A DNA stretch of 64,000 nucleotides from Alphaproteobacteria bacterium UBA7314 (GTDB lineage Bacteria > Pseudomonadota > Alphaproteobacteria > MPNO01 > UBA830). The stretch lies in assembly GCA_002471575.1 (NCBI GenBank), contig DKQG01000058.1, forward strand, positions 56,917-120,916, written 5' to 3'. Below the pieces are notes generated by a model. That model searched no databases and was not told where the DNA came from. It saw only the letters and a list, made by a program, of their open reading frames with translations. Below, piece after piece: positions 34,669 to 43,990 of the stretch (position 1 is its first letter; each line of letters opens with the position of its first letter). A program made the translations under genes and the position numbers.

Positions 34669-35694
34669 ATGATCGCACCACACAAACAGCTTGATGAGCT
34701 CTGGCAACGGGGGCGGGATTTTTTGGGTACCGAGTACGCTATCCTCGGTGGCGCTATGACATGGGTGTCGGAACGCAACCTGGTTTCTGCTCTGTCGAGC
34801 GCTGGCGGTTTCGGCGTGATCGCCTGCGGTGCCATGACGCCAGACCTACTGGATGGGGAAATCGCCGCAACAGTGGCTATGACGGATAAGCCCTTCGGAG
34901 TGAACCTGATCACGATGCATCCGCAACTCGAAGAACTGATCGATGTGTGTCTGAATCACGACATCAGCCATATCATTCTCGCGGGCGGCCTACCCGGCGC
35001 ACCGGCGATCAAACGCGCCAAGGACGGCGGGGCGAAAGTCGTATGTTTTGCGCCGACCCTTGCGCTTGCGAAGCGCCTGACGCGCCAAGGCGCCGATGCG
35101 CTGGTTATCGAGGGCGCGGAAGCGGGCGGCCACATCGGGCCAGTGGCCACGAGCATCCTAGCGCAGGAAATACTGCCTCATATAGAAGATGTGCCTGTGT
35201 TTATTGCCGGCGGGATTGGCCGTGGCGATGCGGTTTTAGCCTATCTGGAAATGGGTGCTTCCGGCTGTCAACTTGGCACGCTGTTCGTCTGCGCGACGGA
35301 ATCGGTCGCGCATGAGAATTTCAAGAAAGCCTTCATCCGAGCTTCGGCGCGAGATGCGGTGCCGTCTGTACAACTCGACCCCCAGTTTCCGGTTATTCCG
35401 GTCCGGGCGCTTCAGAATGACGCGACCCGCGAATTCCAGCAGACCCAGCGCGGCGTCATTGATGCGTTTGACCGCGGAGAGGTCGATCAGACTGAAGCCC
35501 AGTTAAAGATCGAAAACTACTGGGCCGGAGCGTTGCGCCGGGCGGTGGTCGACGGTGACGTCGAGACCGGTTCGCTGATGGCAGGCCAGAGTGTCGGCAT
35601 GGTCAAGGAAGAAAAACCGGTCGCCGAAATTATCTCCGGGCTCATTCGCGAGGCCGTTGATGCGCTGACTGCGCGGGAACAGGCATCCGGCTGA
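34669..35694 (+). CDS. Nitronate monooxygenase-type flavoprotein
   Basis: A 341-residue FMN-dependent TIM barrel of the 2-nitropropane dioxygenase family, which oxidises alkyl nitronates such as propionate 3-nitronate. It has ILGGAMTWVSERNLVSALSSAGGFG, LITMHPQLEELIDVC, LAGGLPGAPAIKRAK, VIEGAEAGGHIG, the phosphate-binding FIAGGIGRGDAVLAYLEMGASG and a tail with QTQRGVIDAFDRG. It starts 15 bases after lysC and its stop overlaps ptsP by one base. The related enoyl-reductase FabK is less likely on size and motifs. Confidence 0.85.
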   Translation: MIAPHKQLDELWQRGRDFLGTEYAILGGAMTWVSERNLVSALSSAGGFGVIACGAMTPDLLDGEIAATVAMTDKPFGVNLITMHPQLEELIDVCLNHDISHIILAGGLPGAPAIKRAKDGGAKVVCFAPTLALAKRLTRQGADALVIEGAEAGGHIGPVATSILAQEILPHIEDVPVFIAGGIGRGDAVLAYLEMGASGCQLGTLFVCATESVAHENFKKAFIRASARDAVPSVQLDPQFPVIPVRALQNDATREFQQTQRGVIDAFDRGEVDQTEAQLKIENYWAGALRRAVVDGDVETGSLMAGQSVGMVKEEKPVAEIISGLIREAVDALTAREQASG

Positions 35695-37961
35695 TGGACA
35701 CACCCCGCGTCACGGGTCATCGCGAGGCGCTTCGCCGTCTCCGGCTGGTGATGGCGGGCTCGGGTTCTGCCGAGGAACGTCTGGCTGAAATCGTCCGCAT
35801 CATTGCGGCGGAGATGTCAGCAGAAGTGTGCTCCATCTATGTGCTCCGTGTCGGCGACATTTTGGAGCTGTTCGCCACCCAGGGCCTGAATCCCGATTCG
35901 GTACATGTGACGCGCCTGCAGGTCGGGGAGGGCCTTGTTGGTACGATCGCATTGACCGCGGAACCCCTGAATTTGCCGGATGCCCAGCAGCATCCTGATT
36001 TCAGTTATCGCCCCGAAACTGGCGAGGAAGCGTTTTCGTCTCTTCTTGGTGTACCGGTTGTTCGCGGTGGCCGGGTGCGGGGCGTTCTTGTCATTCAGCA
36101 CCGTGATCAGCGCACGTATTCGGATGAAGAAGCGGAGGCGTTGGAAATCATTGCAACCGTGATTGCCGAACTGATCGCATCCGGCGATCTTGTCAAGGAA
36201 GACGACCGCTACCTTGCGGGGGATGGACTAGCGTTCCGGTCGGGCCGAATGGCAGGGGTGTCGGTGAACGAAGGCTTCGCTGTGGGCGAGGCAGTGCTGC
36301 ATGCGCCAAATATCAGTATCCGGCAGATATTCGCAGACGACATCGACGTTGAACATGAACGCCTGAGAGATGCGATGACGGCGATGCACACAGCGCTCGA
36401 TGAATTGCTGTCTTCATCCAGCCTGCACGGCGCTGGCGAACATCAGGACGTGCTGGACACCTATCGGCGATTTGCCCGGGATCGCGGCTGGTTGCGCCGA
36501 ATCCGCGAGGGCATCGATAGCGGATTGACCGCAGATACGGCGGTCCAGCAAGTGCGCGAAGATACAGTTGCCCGGATGCGCCGTGTCAGCGATCCCTACA
36601 TTCGGGAGCGTCTTACCGACCTCGAAGATATCGCTACTCGGCTAATGCTGCATCTCGGCGGCGAAGTCCTGAATAGGGACCTGCCGGACGATATCGTGCT
36701 GGTTGCGCGTAACCTGGGGCCCGCCGAACTGCTGGATTATGATTCCAGTCGCCTGCGGGGCCTCGTTACGGAGGACGGCACTGCCACTTCGCATGTATCC
36801 ATCATCGCGCGCGCGCTCGGCATACCCGTCGTCGGCAAGGTCGACGGGGTGATGCGCAACGTGGATACCGGCGATCGAATCATCGTCGATGGCGACAATG
36901 CGCAGGTTTTTGTGCGGCCGTCCGAGGATATCGAGGCGCACATGACGGAAACGCTGCGCGCTCGCGAACAGCGTCGAAGCCTCTATGCGTCGATGCGGGG
37001 TCTCAAAACCGTTACGCGTGACCACGTGGATATTTCTCTTAACATCAACTGCGGGATCCTTGCCGATATGCAGTGGCTGGAAGAAACGGGCGCGGACGGG
37101 GTCGGTTTGTACCGGACGGAAATCCCGTTCATGGTGCGGTCCGAGTTTCCCGATCTGGCACAGCAGACCAGAATTTATCGTGAGGTGCTGGAGCGGGCGG
37201 ACGGCAAGCCGGTTTATTTCAGGACCCTCGATATCGGCGGCGACAAGCAGCTTCCCTACTTGGATGCGAATGACGATCCAAATCCTGCACTCGGCTGGCG
37301 GTCGATCCGGGTCGGACTGGACAGGCCAGGGATGCTCCGCCAGCAGCTTCGGGCGATGCTGCATGCGGCGGCGGGCCGGGATCTCTATGTCATGTTCCCG
37401 ATGATCGCTGAGGTCGCCGAGTTCAAGAAGGCGCTGCGGGTGCTCGAAATGGAACGCGCCCGGATGGGCAGGCACATTGCCGAGCCGCCTGCTAAACTGT
37501 TTGTCGGGGCGATGCTGGAGGTGCCGGGCCTGGTCTGGCAGCTTGATGCCCTGTTGCCCCTCACGGATTTTCTGTCAATCGGTAGTAACGATCTTTTCCA
37601 GTTTATGTTTGCCACAGACCGAGGGAATCCAAGGGTTTCAGACCGTTACGACGTTCTGTCGCCCGGGATGTTCGCCGTTATTAGGGATGTCGTGGGACGG
37701 TGCTATTCCGCAGGCGTGCCAGTGTCTCTCTGCGGTGAAATGGCGGGCCGCCCGATCGAAGCGATGTCGCTTCTCGGGCTCGGAATTCGGTCTTTGTCGC
37801 TGTCGCCGTCGCTCTTTGGGGCAGTAAAAGCGATGACATTGACGGTGAACACCGAAGAGCTTCGCGCCTACATTGACACCCTGATGACGGCACCTGATCA
37901 CAGTCTTCGGCGTAAATTAAGCGCATATGCTCACGACCACGGGGTAGTGTTGGAATCTTAG
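35694..37961 (+). CDS. ptsP: PTS-Ntr enzyme I (PEP-protein phosphotransferase)
   Basis: A 755-residue enzyme I of the nitrogen PTS. An N-terminal GAF domain at about residues 25-160 (VCSIYVLRVGDILELFATQGL, LLGVPVVRGGRVRGVLVIQHR) senses nitrogen status in relatives. The phosphorylated His367 is in GTATSHVSIIARALG, and the C-terminal PEP-binding barrel has GVGLYRTEIPFM, RTLDIGGDKQLPY, GAMLEVPGLV and SIGSNDLFQF. It passes phosphate to NPr and EIIA-Ntr and has no sugar transport role. The ptsN and npr genes are not in the window. Confidence 0.95.
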   Translation: MDTPRVTGHREALRRLRLVMAGSGSAEERLAEIVRIIAAEMSAEVCSIYVLRVGDILELFATQGLNPDSVHVTRLQVGEGLVGTIALTAEPLNLPDAQQHPDFSYRPETGEEAFSSLLGVPVVRGGRVRGVLVIQHRDQRTYSDEEAEALEIIATVIAELIASGDLVKEDDRYLAGDGLAFRSGRMAGVSVNEGFAVGEAVLHAPNISIRQIFADDIDVEHERLRDAMTAMHTALDELLSSSSLHGAGEHQDVLDTYRRFARDRGWLRRIREGIDSGLTADTAVQQVREDTVARMRRVSDPYIRERLTDLEDIATRLMLHLGGEVLNRDLPDDIVLVARNLGPAELLDYDSSRLRGLVTEDGTATSHVSIIARALGIPVVGKVDGVMRNVDTGDRIIVDGDNAQVFVRPSEDIEAHMTETLRAREQRRSLYASMRGLKTVTRDHVDISLNINCGILADMQWLEETGADGVGLYRTEIPFMVRSEFPDLAQQTRIYREVLERADGKPVYFRTLDIGGDKQLPYLDANDDPNPALGWRSIRVGLDRPGMLRQQLRAMLHAAAGRDLYVMFPMIAEVAEFKKALRVLEMERARMGRHIAEPPAKLFVGAMLEVPGLVWQLDALLPLTDFLSIGSNDLFQFMFATDRGNPRVSDRYDVLSPGMFAVIRDVVGRCYSAGVPVSLCGEMAGRPIEAMSLLGLGIRSLSLSPSLFGAVKAMTLTVNTEELRAYIDTLMTAPDHSLRRKLSAYAHDHGVVLES

Positions 37962-38146
37962 AGAGTTGTTTCGAACACAGTTTGAAGTTGATATCCAATT
38001 GATTTCTTTGCTACTTCTCTCTTTCGTACATAGGGTAAGGCCGCGAAAAGCGCGAATTAGTATTTGTGGCGAGCGTCAAAATTTCGACCGCAAACGCAAA
38101 TTCGAGCTCGTTGCCCGGCCCGTTGTGCGGTGGGGGACGCTTTATC

Positions 38147-39193
38147 ATGAATGCGACGATGCTGACCCAGACGGAAGAGTTCGATGCCGCCGAGCTTGGC
38201 GAGATTCTGCGCGAGATGCGCGTAAATCTTGGCCATGATCTCGAAACAGTCTCGGCAGATTTGCGGATCCGGCTAGTTTATCTGCAAGCGATTGAAACAG
38301 GCCGTCTTGAAGACTTGCCCGGCAATGTTTATGTCGGAGGTTTTCTGCGCGCCTATTCCGATTATCTTGGTCTCAACGGCGAGGAAATTGTCCATCGGTT
38401 TAAGATGGCGGGAGCTGGGATCAGTAGCAAAACGGAGCTTCATCTTCCTTCGTCGGTCGACGAGGGCCGTTTGCCCACGGCGCTGATCCTGTTGGTAGCG
38501 GCCGTCATCGCGGCTGGTGCTTATGGCGGCTGGTATTTCGTGTCATCGCAGGGCGGAGACCCGAACGAAACCGTTGCCAAAGTGACGGACGAGTTAACGA
38601 GACTGGTGGAAGGTGCGGCGAACCAGACAGATCGGGCTCCGGCAAAGGTACGTTCCAACGCCCCGGTGGAACCGGGTTCCGACGCCGATTCTGACTTAAA
38701 CGAGAACGCTCCCCTAGAGTCTGCGGGGTCGGAAGCTTCTCAGAACGGAGAAAGCTCCGGGACCGTTGCCGCTGTGGCAGAAACCCAGATACCCGCATCG
38801 GCGCCGGCAGCCGCCCCATCTGCACTGATCGAGCGGGCCGTGGAAGCGACGTCTCCTCGTGTGCCTGAAGTTGCGGTCGAACCTACCGAACCGCCTCCCA
38901 GTCGCATACTTCGCGGCAATTCGCCCGACGCCATCAGAATTGTTATACGTGCAACCGCCGACAGTTACGTGGCCGTCAGAACGGCAGATAACGAGACACT
39001 GTTTTCTCAGCTATTGCGCCCTGGAGACAGTCATGCAGTGCCGTCGGGAGCCGATCTTTTACTCGAAACCGGCAACGCCGGTGGACTGCAGATCACGGTC
39101 GGCGGAAAGCGCATTCCGTCGATTGGTCCGATTGGTCAGATTCGGCGTAATATTCCTCTCGACGCTAAACAGCTGCTGAGCGGTGTGAATTAG
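38147..39193 (+). CDS. RodZ-like HTH and membrane protein
   Basis: A 348-residue inner-membrane protein. An N-terminal RodZ-type HTH domain (ELGEILREMRVNLGHDLE..., RIRLVYLQAIETGRLEDLPG, YVGGFLRAYSDYLGL) occupies residues about 12-80. A single span is at about 105-125 (LPTALILLVAAVIAAGAYGG). A low-complexity linker of about 130 residues leads to the C-terminal DUF4115 barrel (IRIVIRATADSYVAV). RodZ links MreB filaments to the elongation machine. The ATG at 38147 is chosen because earlier starts add an unrelated leader. The position matches the rodZ-ispG-hisS order, but ispG is missing. Confidence 0.88.
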   Translation: MNATMLTQTEEFDAAELGEILREMRVNLGHDLETVSADLRIRLVYLQAIETGRLEDLPGNVYVGGFLRAYSDYLGLNGEEIVHRFKMAGAGISSKTELHLPSSVDEGRLPTALILLVAAVIAAGAYGGWYFVSSQGGDPNETVAKVTDELTRLVEGAANQTDRAPAKVRSNAPVEPGSDADSDLNENAPLESAGSEASQNGESSGTVAAVAETQIPASAPAAAPSALIERAVEATSPRVPEVAVEPTEPPPSRILRGNSPDAIRIVIRATADSYVAVRTADNETLFSQLLRPGDSHAVPSGADLLLETGNAGGLQITVGGKRIPSIGPIGQIRRNIPLDAKQLLSGVN

Positions 39194-39287
39194 CTACGTC
39201 CGTGAAGTCTTTGGTGTGGCCGATTAATTCGGTATAACCCGCCATCCGATTTGTGGTTACCCGGTCTTACAAATTCAGAATTTTAAA

Positions 39288-40532
39288 ATGGCGTCTCTCC
39301 AACCTGTCCGCGGCACGCACGATCTCCTCCCCGAAGAAGCCCGCCGTGCGCGCCACGTCTCCGATACCGGCCGGATTATAGCCGAACGCTATGGCTACGA
39401 AGAGGCGGCCACGCCTATTTTTGAGTTCAGCGACGTGTTCGCCAGAACATTGGGTGAAACGTCCGATATCGTAACCAAGGAGATGTACACTTTTACCGAC
39501 AAGGGCGGAGACAGCATCACCCTGAGGCCGGAGGGGACTGCCGGTATTGCGCGGGCGCTGATTTCAGGCGGGTTGAGCCAGAATCTGCCGCTGAAGTTTT
39601 TCTATGCCGGTCCGATGTTTCGTTATGAACGGCCGCAAAAGGGACGGTTGCGTCAGTTCCACCAGATCGGCGCCGAATTGCTGGGTGTTGCGGACCCGAT
39701 CGGGGATGTCGAAGTCATTGCGCTTGGCGCGGCGATTCTCGACGCGTTGGACGTCCAGGGTAATATCACGCTGGAGCTCAACACGCTCGGTAATACCCAA
39801 AGCCGGGCCGATTACAGGGATGCCCTAGTTACCTATTTCAACGACCACCGGTCCGGTTTGTCGTCGGACAGCCGGGATAGGCTGGAACGCAATCCTTTGC
39901 GTATCCTCGATTCCAAAAACGAAGGAGATCGCCAGATCGTGTCCGGCGCGCCCGAATTCGATGACAGCCTGGATACGGAGTCACGCGATTTCTTTGCCGA
40001 AGTGTGCGCAGGCCTTGACGCGCTTAGCATATCATGGATGCGGAATTCGCGTCTTGTTCGCGGCCTAGATTATTACTGCCACACCGCGTTCGAATTCACG
40101 ACAAATGCGTTGGGTGCTCAACGCGCGGTTCTGGCCGGCGGTCGTTATGACGGGTTGGTCGAACAGATGGGCGGCCCGTCGACACCCGGTGTCGGCTGGG
40201 CATCGGGAATCGAACGTTTGTCTATGTTAGTCGGCGACGGCCCCGCCAAGACCCGCCCCATCGCTATCATTCCTCTGGGTGATGCAGCAGAGGAGATTGT
40301 CCTTATACTGACGAACAGGCTGCGCAGAGCGGGTATCTCCGTCGACTTGGGGTATCGCGGAAAGATGAAACAACGCATGAAACGCGCCAACAATATCGGT
40401 GCCCGCGCGGCGGTGATCATCGGTGAAGACGAACTGGAACAATCCTCCGCGACCATCCGGGACCTCGATTCCGGCGAGCAGCACCGGGTTCCGCTGGACG
40501 ACCTTCAATCCCGTCTCGAACAATTCCTGTAG
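39288..40532 (+). CDS. hisS: Histidyl-tRNA synthetase
   Basis: A 414-residue class II aminoacyl-tRNA synthetase. The start QPVRGTHDLLPEEA, motif 2 FYAGPMFRYERPQKGRLRQFHQIG, the His-A loop LVRGLDYYCHTAFEF and motif 3 GVGWASGIERLSM are all present. The C-terminal anticodon-binding domain follows (IAIIPLGDAAEEIVL, VIIGEDELEQSS). It starts 94 bases after the RodZ-like gene and ends seven bases before hemA, so hisS-hemA-prfA-prmC appears to be one transcript. Confidence 0.95.
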   Translation: MASLQPVRGTHDLLPEEARRARHVSDTGRIIAERYGYEEAATPIFEFSDVFARTLGETSDIVTKEMYTFTDKGGDSITLRPEGTAGIARALISGGLSQNLPLKFFYAGPMFRYERPQKGRLRQFHQIGAELLGVADPIGDVEVIALGAAILDALDVQGNITLELNTLGNTQSRADYRDALVTYFNDHRSGLSSDSRDRLERNPLRILDSKNEGDRQIVSGAPEFDDSLDTESRDFFAEVCAGLDALSISWMRNSRLVRGLDYYCHTAFEFTTNALGAQRAVLAGGRYDGLVEQMGGPSTPGVGWASGIERLSMLVGDGPAKTRPIAIIPLGDAAEEIVLILTNRLRRAGISVDLGYRGKMKQRMKRANNIGARAAVIIGEDELEQSSATIRDLDSGEQHRVPLDDLQSRLEQFL

Positions 40533-40539
40533 CGAGCCA

Positions 40540-41826
40540 ATGTCTGACGAGCGGACTCTCAGCCGTCTCGTCGTCGTTGGTGCCAGTCACCGGACCAGCT
40601 CTGAGACGACGCGCGACAGGCTTTTTATCTCCGAAGAGGATCTCCCCGGTTTTCTGATAAGCCTGCGCAAGGCTGGCTTTACCGATGTGGTGGCGCTGTC
40701 CACCTGTGCGAGGACTGAGGTTTTCGGACTTGCGCCGGACAAAAAAGTGGCCCGCGCAGGCGCAATCGGCGCACTGGCGACACTCGGCGGATTCGATGTC
40801 GATGAGATAGTACCGCAAACTTACTATCACGAAACAGAAGAGGCACTCCGTCATCTGTTTCGGGTTTCCGCATCGCTGGACAGCCCTATCGTTGGCGAAC
40901 CGGAGGTAACTGGCCAGTTTCGTGACGCTGTACGCATTGCCGGTGAGGGGAATTTTCTGGGGCGACAGCTGGATACAATTGTTCAGGCGGCGAGCCGGAC
41001 GGCGAAACGGGTTCGATCCGAGACGGCGATTGGTCAGCGTCCCGTCTCAATGGCGGCCTGTGCGGTACAAGTTGCGCGCGATGTTCAGGGCGATCTGTCG
41101 CGGGTGCGGGCTTTGCTGGTGACGGGTGGCGAGATGGGTGAACTTATTGCAGACCAGATGCAGGTTGCGGGTCTGTCGCAGTTGACCGTTGTCGCCCGAA
41201 GTCGCGCCCGGGCAGAGATGTCTGCGCGGCGTTACGACTGTCACTTTTCGGTTCTCGACGACCTAGCTGAAATACTGGCGGAGGCGGATATCGTGATTAC
41301 ATCGCTTGGCGCTGGGCAACATCTCTTTGACCGGGAGAACGTATCGGAGGCACTTGTCGCCCGTCGCCGTCGCCCGATGCTGTTCGTCGATGCCGCAATT
41401 CCGCCCGACGTCGATCCAGTGGTAAACGATCTGGAAGATGCGTTCGCATATTCGCTGGACGACCTGGAGCGTATTGCCCTTGAAGGCCGGTTTCAGCGCG
41501 ACGAAGCGGCTACGGAGGCCGAAGCGATAATCGAAACGGAACTGCGGGAATACGTGCGAGCCGTTGCGGAGCGAGGTGCGGTGCCTGCTGTATCCGCGCT
41601 ACGGCAGCATTTCGAGCATATCCGCCAGGACATACTTTCGGATATGGGCGGGGACGACCCGGCGCTCGACGAGGCGACACGCCGACTTGCCAACCGGCTG
41701 CTGCACTACCCATCCGAAACACTACGAAAAATGGCAGCAGAGGACCCTGCAGCGGGTAGGGACGCCGAAGAGATGGTAAATCGACTGTTCGGCTTGTCCG
41801 GTGAAGAAAGCGAAAAGAAGGAGTAA
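40540..41826 (+). CDS. hemA: Glutamyl-tRNA reductase (C5 tetrapyrrole route)
   Basis: A 428-residue enzyme that reduces Glu-tRNA to glutamate semialdehyde, the first step of C5 tetrapyrrole synthesis. The catalytic Cys56 is in LSTCARTEVF; most relatives have CNRTE, so Asn is Ala here. The substrate pocket SPIVGEPEVTGQFRDA, the NADPH domain (LLVTGGEMGELIADQM, ITSLGAG) and the C-terminal dimer helices are present. The ATG at 40540 is used; the open frame starts earlier within hisS. Most alphaproteobacteria use 5-aminolevulinate synthase instead, so a hemL gene is expected elsewhere. Confidence 0.9.
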   Translation: MSDERTLSRLVVVGASHRTSSETTRDRLFISEEDLPGFLISLRKAGFTDVVALSTCARTEVFGLAPDKKVARAGAIGALATLGGFDVDEIVPQTYYHETEEALRHLFRVSASLDSPIVGEPEVTGQFRDAVRIAGEGNFLGRQLDTIVQAASRTAKRVRSETAIGQRPVSMAACAVQVARDVQGDLSRVRALLVTGGEMGELIADQMQVAGLSQLTVVARSRARAEMSARRYDCHFSVLDDLAEILAEADIVITSLGAGQHLFDRENVSEALVARRRRPMLFVDAAIPPDVDPVVNDLEDAFAYSLDDLERIALEGRFQRDEAATEAEAIIETELREYVRAVAERGAVPAVSALRQHFEHIRQDILSDMGGDDPALDEATRRLANRLLHYPSETLRKMAAEDPAAGRDAEEMVNRLFGLSGEESEKKE

Positions 41827-41831
41827 CCGAC

Positions 41832-42908
41832 GTGAGCTTCGACGAAAGACTGGACCAGATCGTGTCCCGGCATCAGGAGCTATCGAACCTGATGTCCAGC
41901 GGCGAAGGCGGCGACGCTGACCAATTCGTAAGTATGTCGAAGGAGTTCTCGGAACTGGATCCCATCGTTGCGAGCATCGGGCAACTCCGCGATGCCAGAA
42001 ATGAGGCCGGCGATCTGGCCGAATTGATTGCGGATCCGGAGACCGACGCCGAAATGAAGACGATTGCGCAGGAGGAGTTCCAAGAACTGACGGTCCGGAT
42101 ACCCGAGCTAGAAAAAAGCCTGCAGATCATGCTCTTGCCGCGAGATTTAGCCGATGACAAGAATGCCATCCTTGAGGTCCGGGCCGGAACTGGCGGTGAC
42201 GAAGCTGCGCTGTTTGCGGCCGATCTGTTGCGTATGTACCAGCGTTACGCAGATAAGCACCGCTGGAAGTTCGAGATCATGAGTTCGTCGGATACAGGAA
42301 TCGGTGGAATCAAGGAGGCATCGGCAGAGATCAGTGGAAAGGGCGTGTTCGCGCGGCTTAAATATGAATCTGGCGTGCACCGCGTCCAGCGTGTGCCGGA
42401 GACCGAATCCGGCGGTCGGATCCATACCTCTGCTGCGACCGTCGCCGTGCTTCCGGAAGCTGAAGAAGTAGACGTGGAAATCAAAGACAGTGATCTCCGC
42501 ATCGATACATATCGCGCACAGGGTGCCGGCGGCCAGCACGTCAATACGACGGACAGCGCGGTGCGCATCACTCATTTGCCCACCGGGATCGTCGTGCAGC
42601 AGCAGGATGAGAAGTCCCAACACAAGAACCGGGCCAAGGCGCTGAAGATCCTTCGCGCACGTATTTACGATGCTGAGCGTGAAGCCCAGGCCCATGCACG
42701 AGCCGAGGACCGTCGCAACCAGGTCGGGTCCGGCGACCGGTCTGAGCGTATTCGGACATACAATTTCCCGCAGGGCCGCGTGTCAGATCACCGTATCAAC
42801 CTGACTTTGCACAAGCTGGAACGGGTGCTGGAAGGTGAGACATTGGACGAGATCATCGATGCTCTGACGGCCGAGGATCAGGCACAGAAACTTGCTGAGG
42901 TTACGTGA
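41832..42908 (+). CDS. prfA: Peptide chain release factor 1
   Basis: A 358-residue RF1 that recognises UAA and UAG. The PxT-type tripeptide lies in RVPETESGGR with Pro189 and Thr191, and the catalytic GGQ is at 233-235 in GAGGQHVNTTDSAV. The start is GTG five bases after hemA. The four-base overlap with prmC, whose product methylates the GGQ glutamine, matches the well-known pair. RF2 should be encoded elsewhere. Confidence 0.97.
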   Translation: MSFDERLDQIVSRHQELSNLMSSGEGGDADQFVSMSKEFSELDPIVASIGQLRDARNEAGDLAELIADPETDAEMKTIAQEEFQELTVRIPELEKSLQIMLLPRDLADDKNAILEVRAGTGGDEAALFAADLLRMYQRYADKHRWKFEIMSSSDTGIGGIKEASAEISGKGVFARLKYESGVHRVQRVPETESGGRIHTSAATVAVLPEAEEVDVEIKDSDLRIDTYRAQGAGGQHVNTTDSAVRITHLPTGIVVQQQDEKSQHKNRAKALKILRARIYDAEREAQAHARAEDRRNQVGSGDRSERIRTYNFPQGRVSDHRINLTLHKLERVLEGETLDEIIDALTAEDQAQKLAEVT

Positions 42909-43780
42909 CGTCGGAAACTTACGATTTGAAAACTGTTTTGTGGCGTGCTGTTTCGACGCTGAAAAAGGCCGGCATCGAGGATGCGGTGGCCGATAGCCGT
43001 ATCCTGGCGGCCGAGAATTTTGGCCTTCGCCGGGAAGACATGTTGCGCAGCCCGGACATGCTGCTGGATTGTGTGTCGGTAGCCGCCTTCGAAAGGTCGA
43101 TTGCACGCCGAGCTGCGCATGAACCAGTTTCCCGAATCCTTGGCAGGCGTGAATTCCGTAGCCTCGATTTCGAGATAGGCCCGGCAACGCTCGACCCGCG
43201 TCCGGACAGCGAAACGATTGTCGAGGCCGTGCTGGATATTGCGGCCGATATGAAACCCAACCTTCGGGTGCTGGACATCGGAACGGGATCGGGCTGCCTG
43301 CTTCTCTCGATACTTCACGAACTGCCCGCCGCGCATGGGTTGGGTACCGACATCGACGCGGGTGCCATCTTCTGCGCGGGTTGCAATGCGCACGCATTAG
43401 GGTTGGCCGGCCGGGTCGAATTTCGCCGCACGAATTGGGTCGACGGGGTGGATGGTCCGTTCGAAATCGTCCTGTCGAATCCGCCTTACATACGCACGGG
43501 AGATATACCCGGTCTGGCATCCGAAGTTGCCAAATACGACCCGACCGTTGCCCTTGATGGCGGTAAGGACGGGCTGGATGCTTATCGCGCTTTATCGACA
43601 TGCATAAGCCCGATCGTGGCCCCGGCCGGCGCGGTCGTCCTTGAAATCGGTGCCGGGCAGGAAGCCGATGTCGAGACGATTTTTACCTCTACAGGTTTCG
43701 GCCTTGCCGGAAAACGCGCGGATCTTGCCGGTCGCAACCGGGCTATGATTTTCGGTCGGACACCGCGCTCCAATGTTTGA
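42905..43780 (+). CDS. prmC: Release factor glutamine N5-methyltransferase
   Basis: A 291-residue enzyme that methylates the GGQ glutamine of RF1 and RF2. The N-terminal helical domain binds the release factor (RRAAHEPVSRILGRREFRSL), the SAM loop is VLDIGTGSGCLLLSIL and the substrate-amide motif NPPY is at 192-195. The start is a GTG overlapping the prfA stop. The C-terminus is intact (VVLEIGAGQEADVETIFTS). Confidence 0.96.
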   Translation: MTSETYDLKTVLWRAVSTLKKAGIEDAVADSRILAAENFGLRREDMLRSPDMLLDCVSVAAFERSIARRAAHEPVSRILGRREFRSLDFEIGPATLDPRPDSETIVEAVLDIAADMKPNLRVLDIGTGSGCLLLSILHELPAAHGLGTDIDAGAIFCAGCNAHALGLAGRVEFRRTNWVDGVDGPFEIVLSNPPYIRTGDIPGLASEVAKYDPTVALDGGKDGLDAYRALSTCISPIVAPAGAVVLEIGAGQEADVETIFTSTGFGLAGKRADLAGRNRAMIFGRTPRSNV

Positions 43781-43990
43781 AGGCCAAACAAAAAAAGGGG
43801 TTGGAATGCGGGTGATTCCAGACTAGGCTGGTACTGCTGACGATGTGAAAAACACCGTTTTAGCCGTCGGCTTGAAAACACCTTGCAAACCAAAGCCAAT
43901 CTCCGAATTTAGGCTGCTGGCCAATGGATTTGGTAAATCCATTGTAGCTCGGGGCGGAAAAATCAGAATGGAAACGGACATGAAGGCGCT

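Noticed and set aside
36642..37475. A 277-codon minus-strand frame opposite ptsP
   Set aside because: Antisense to the PTS enzyme I barrel with no motif.
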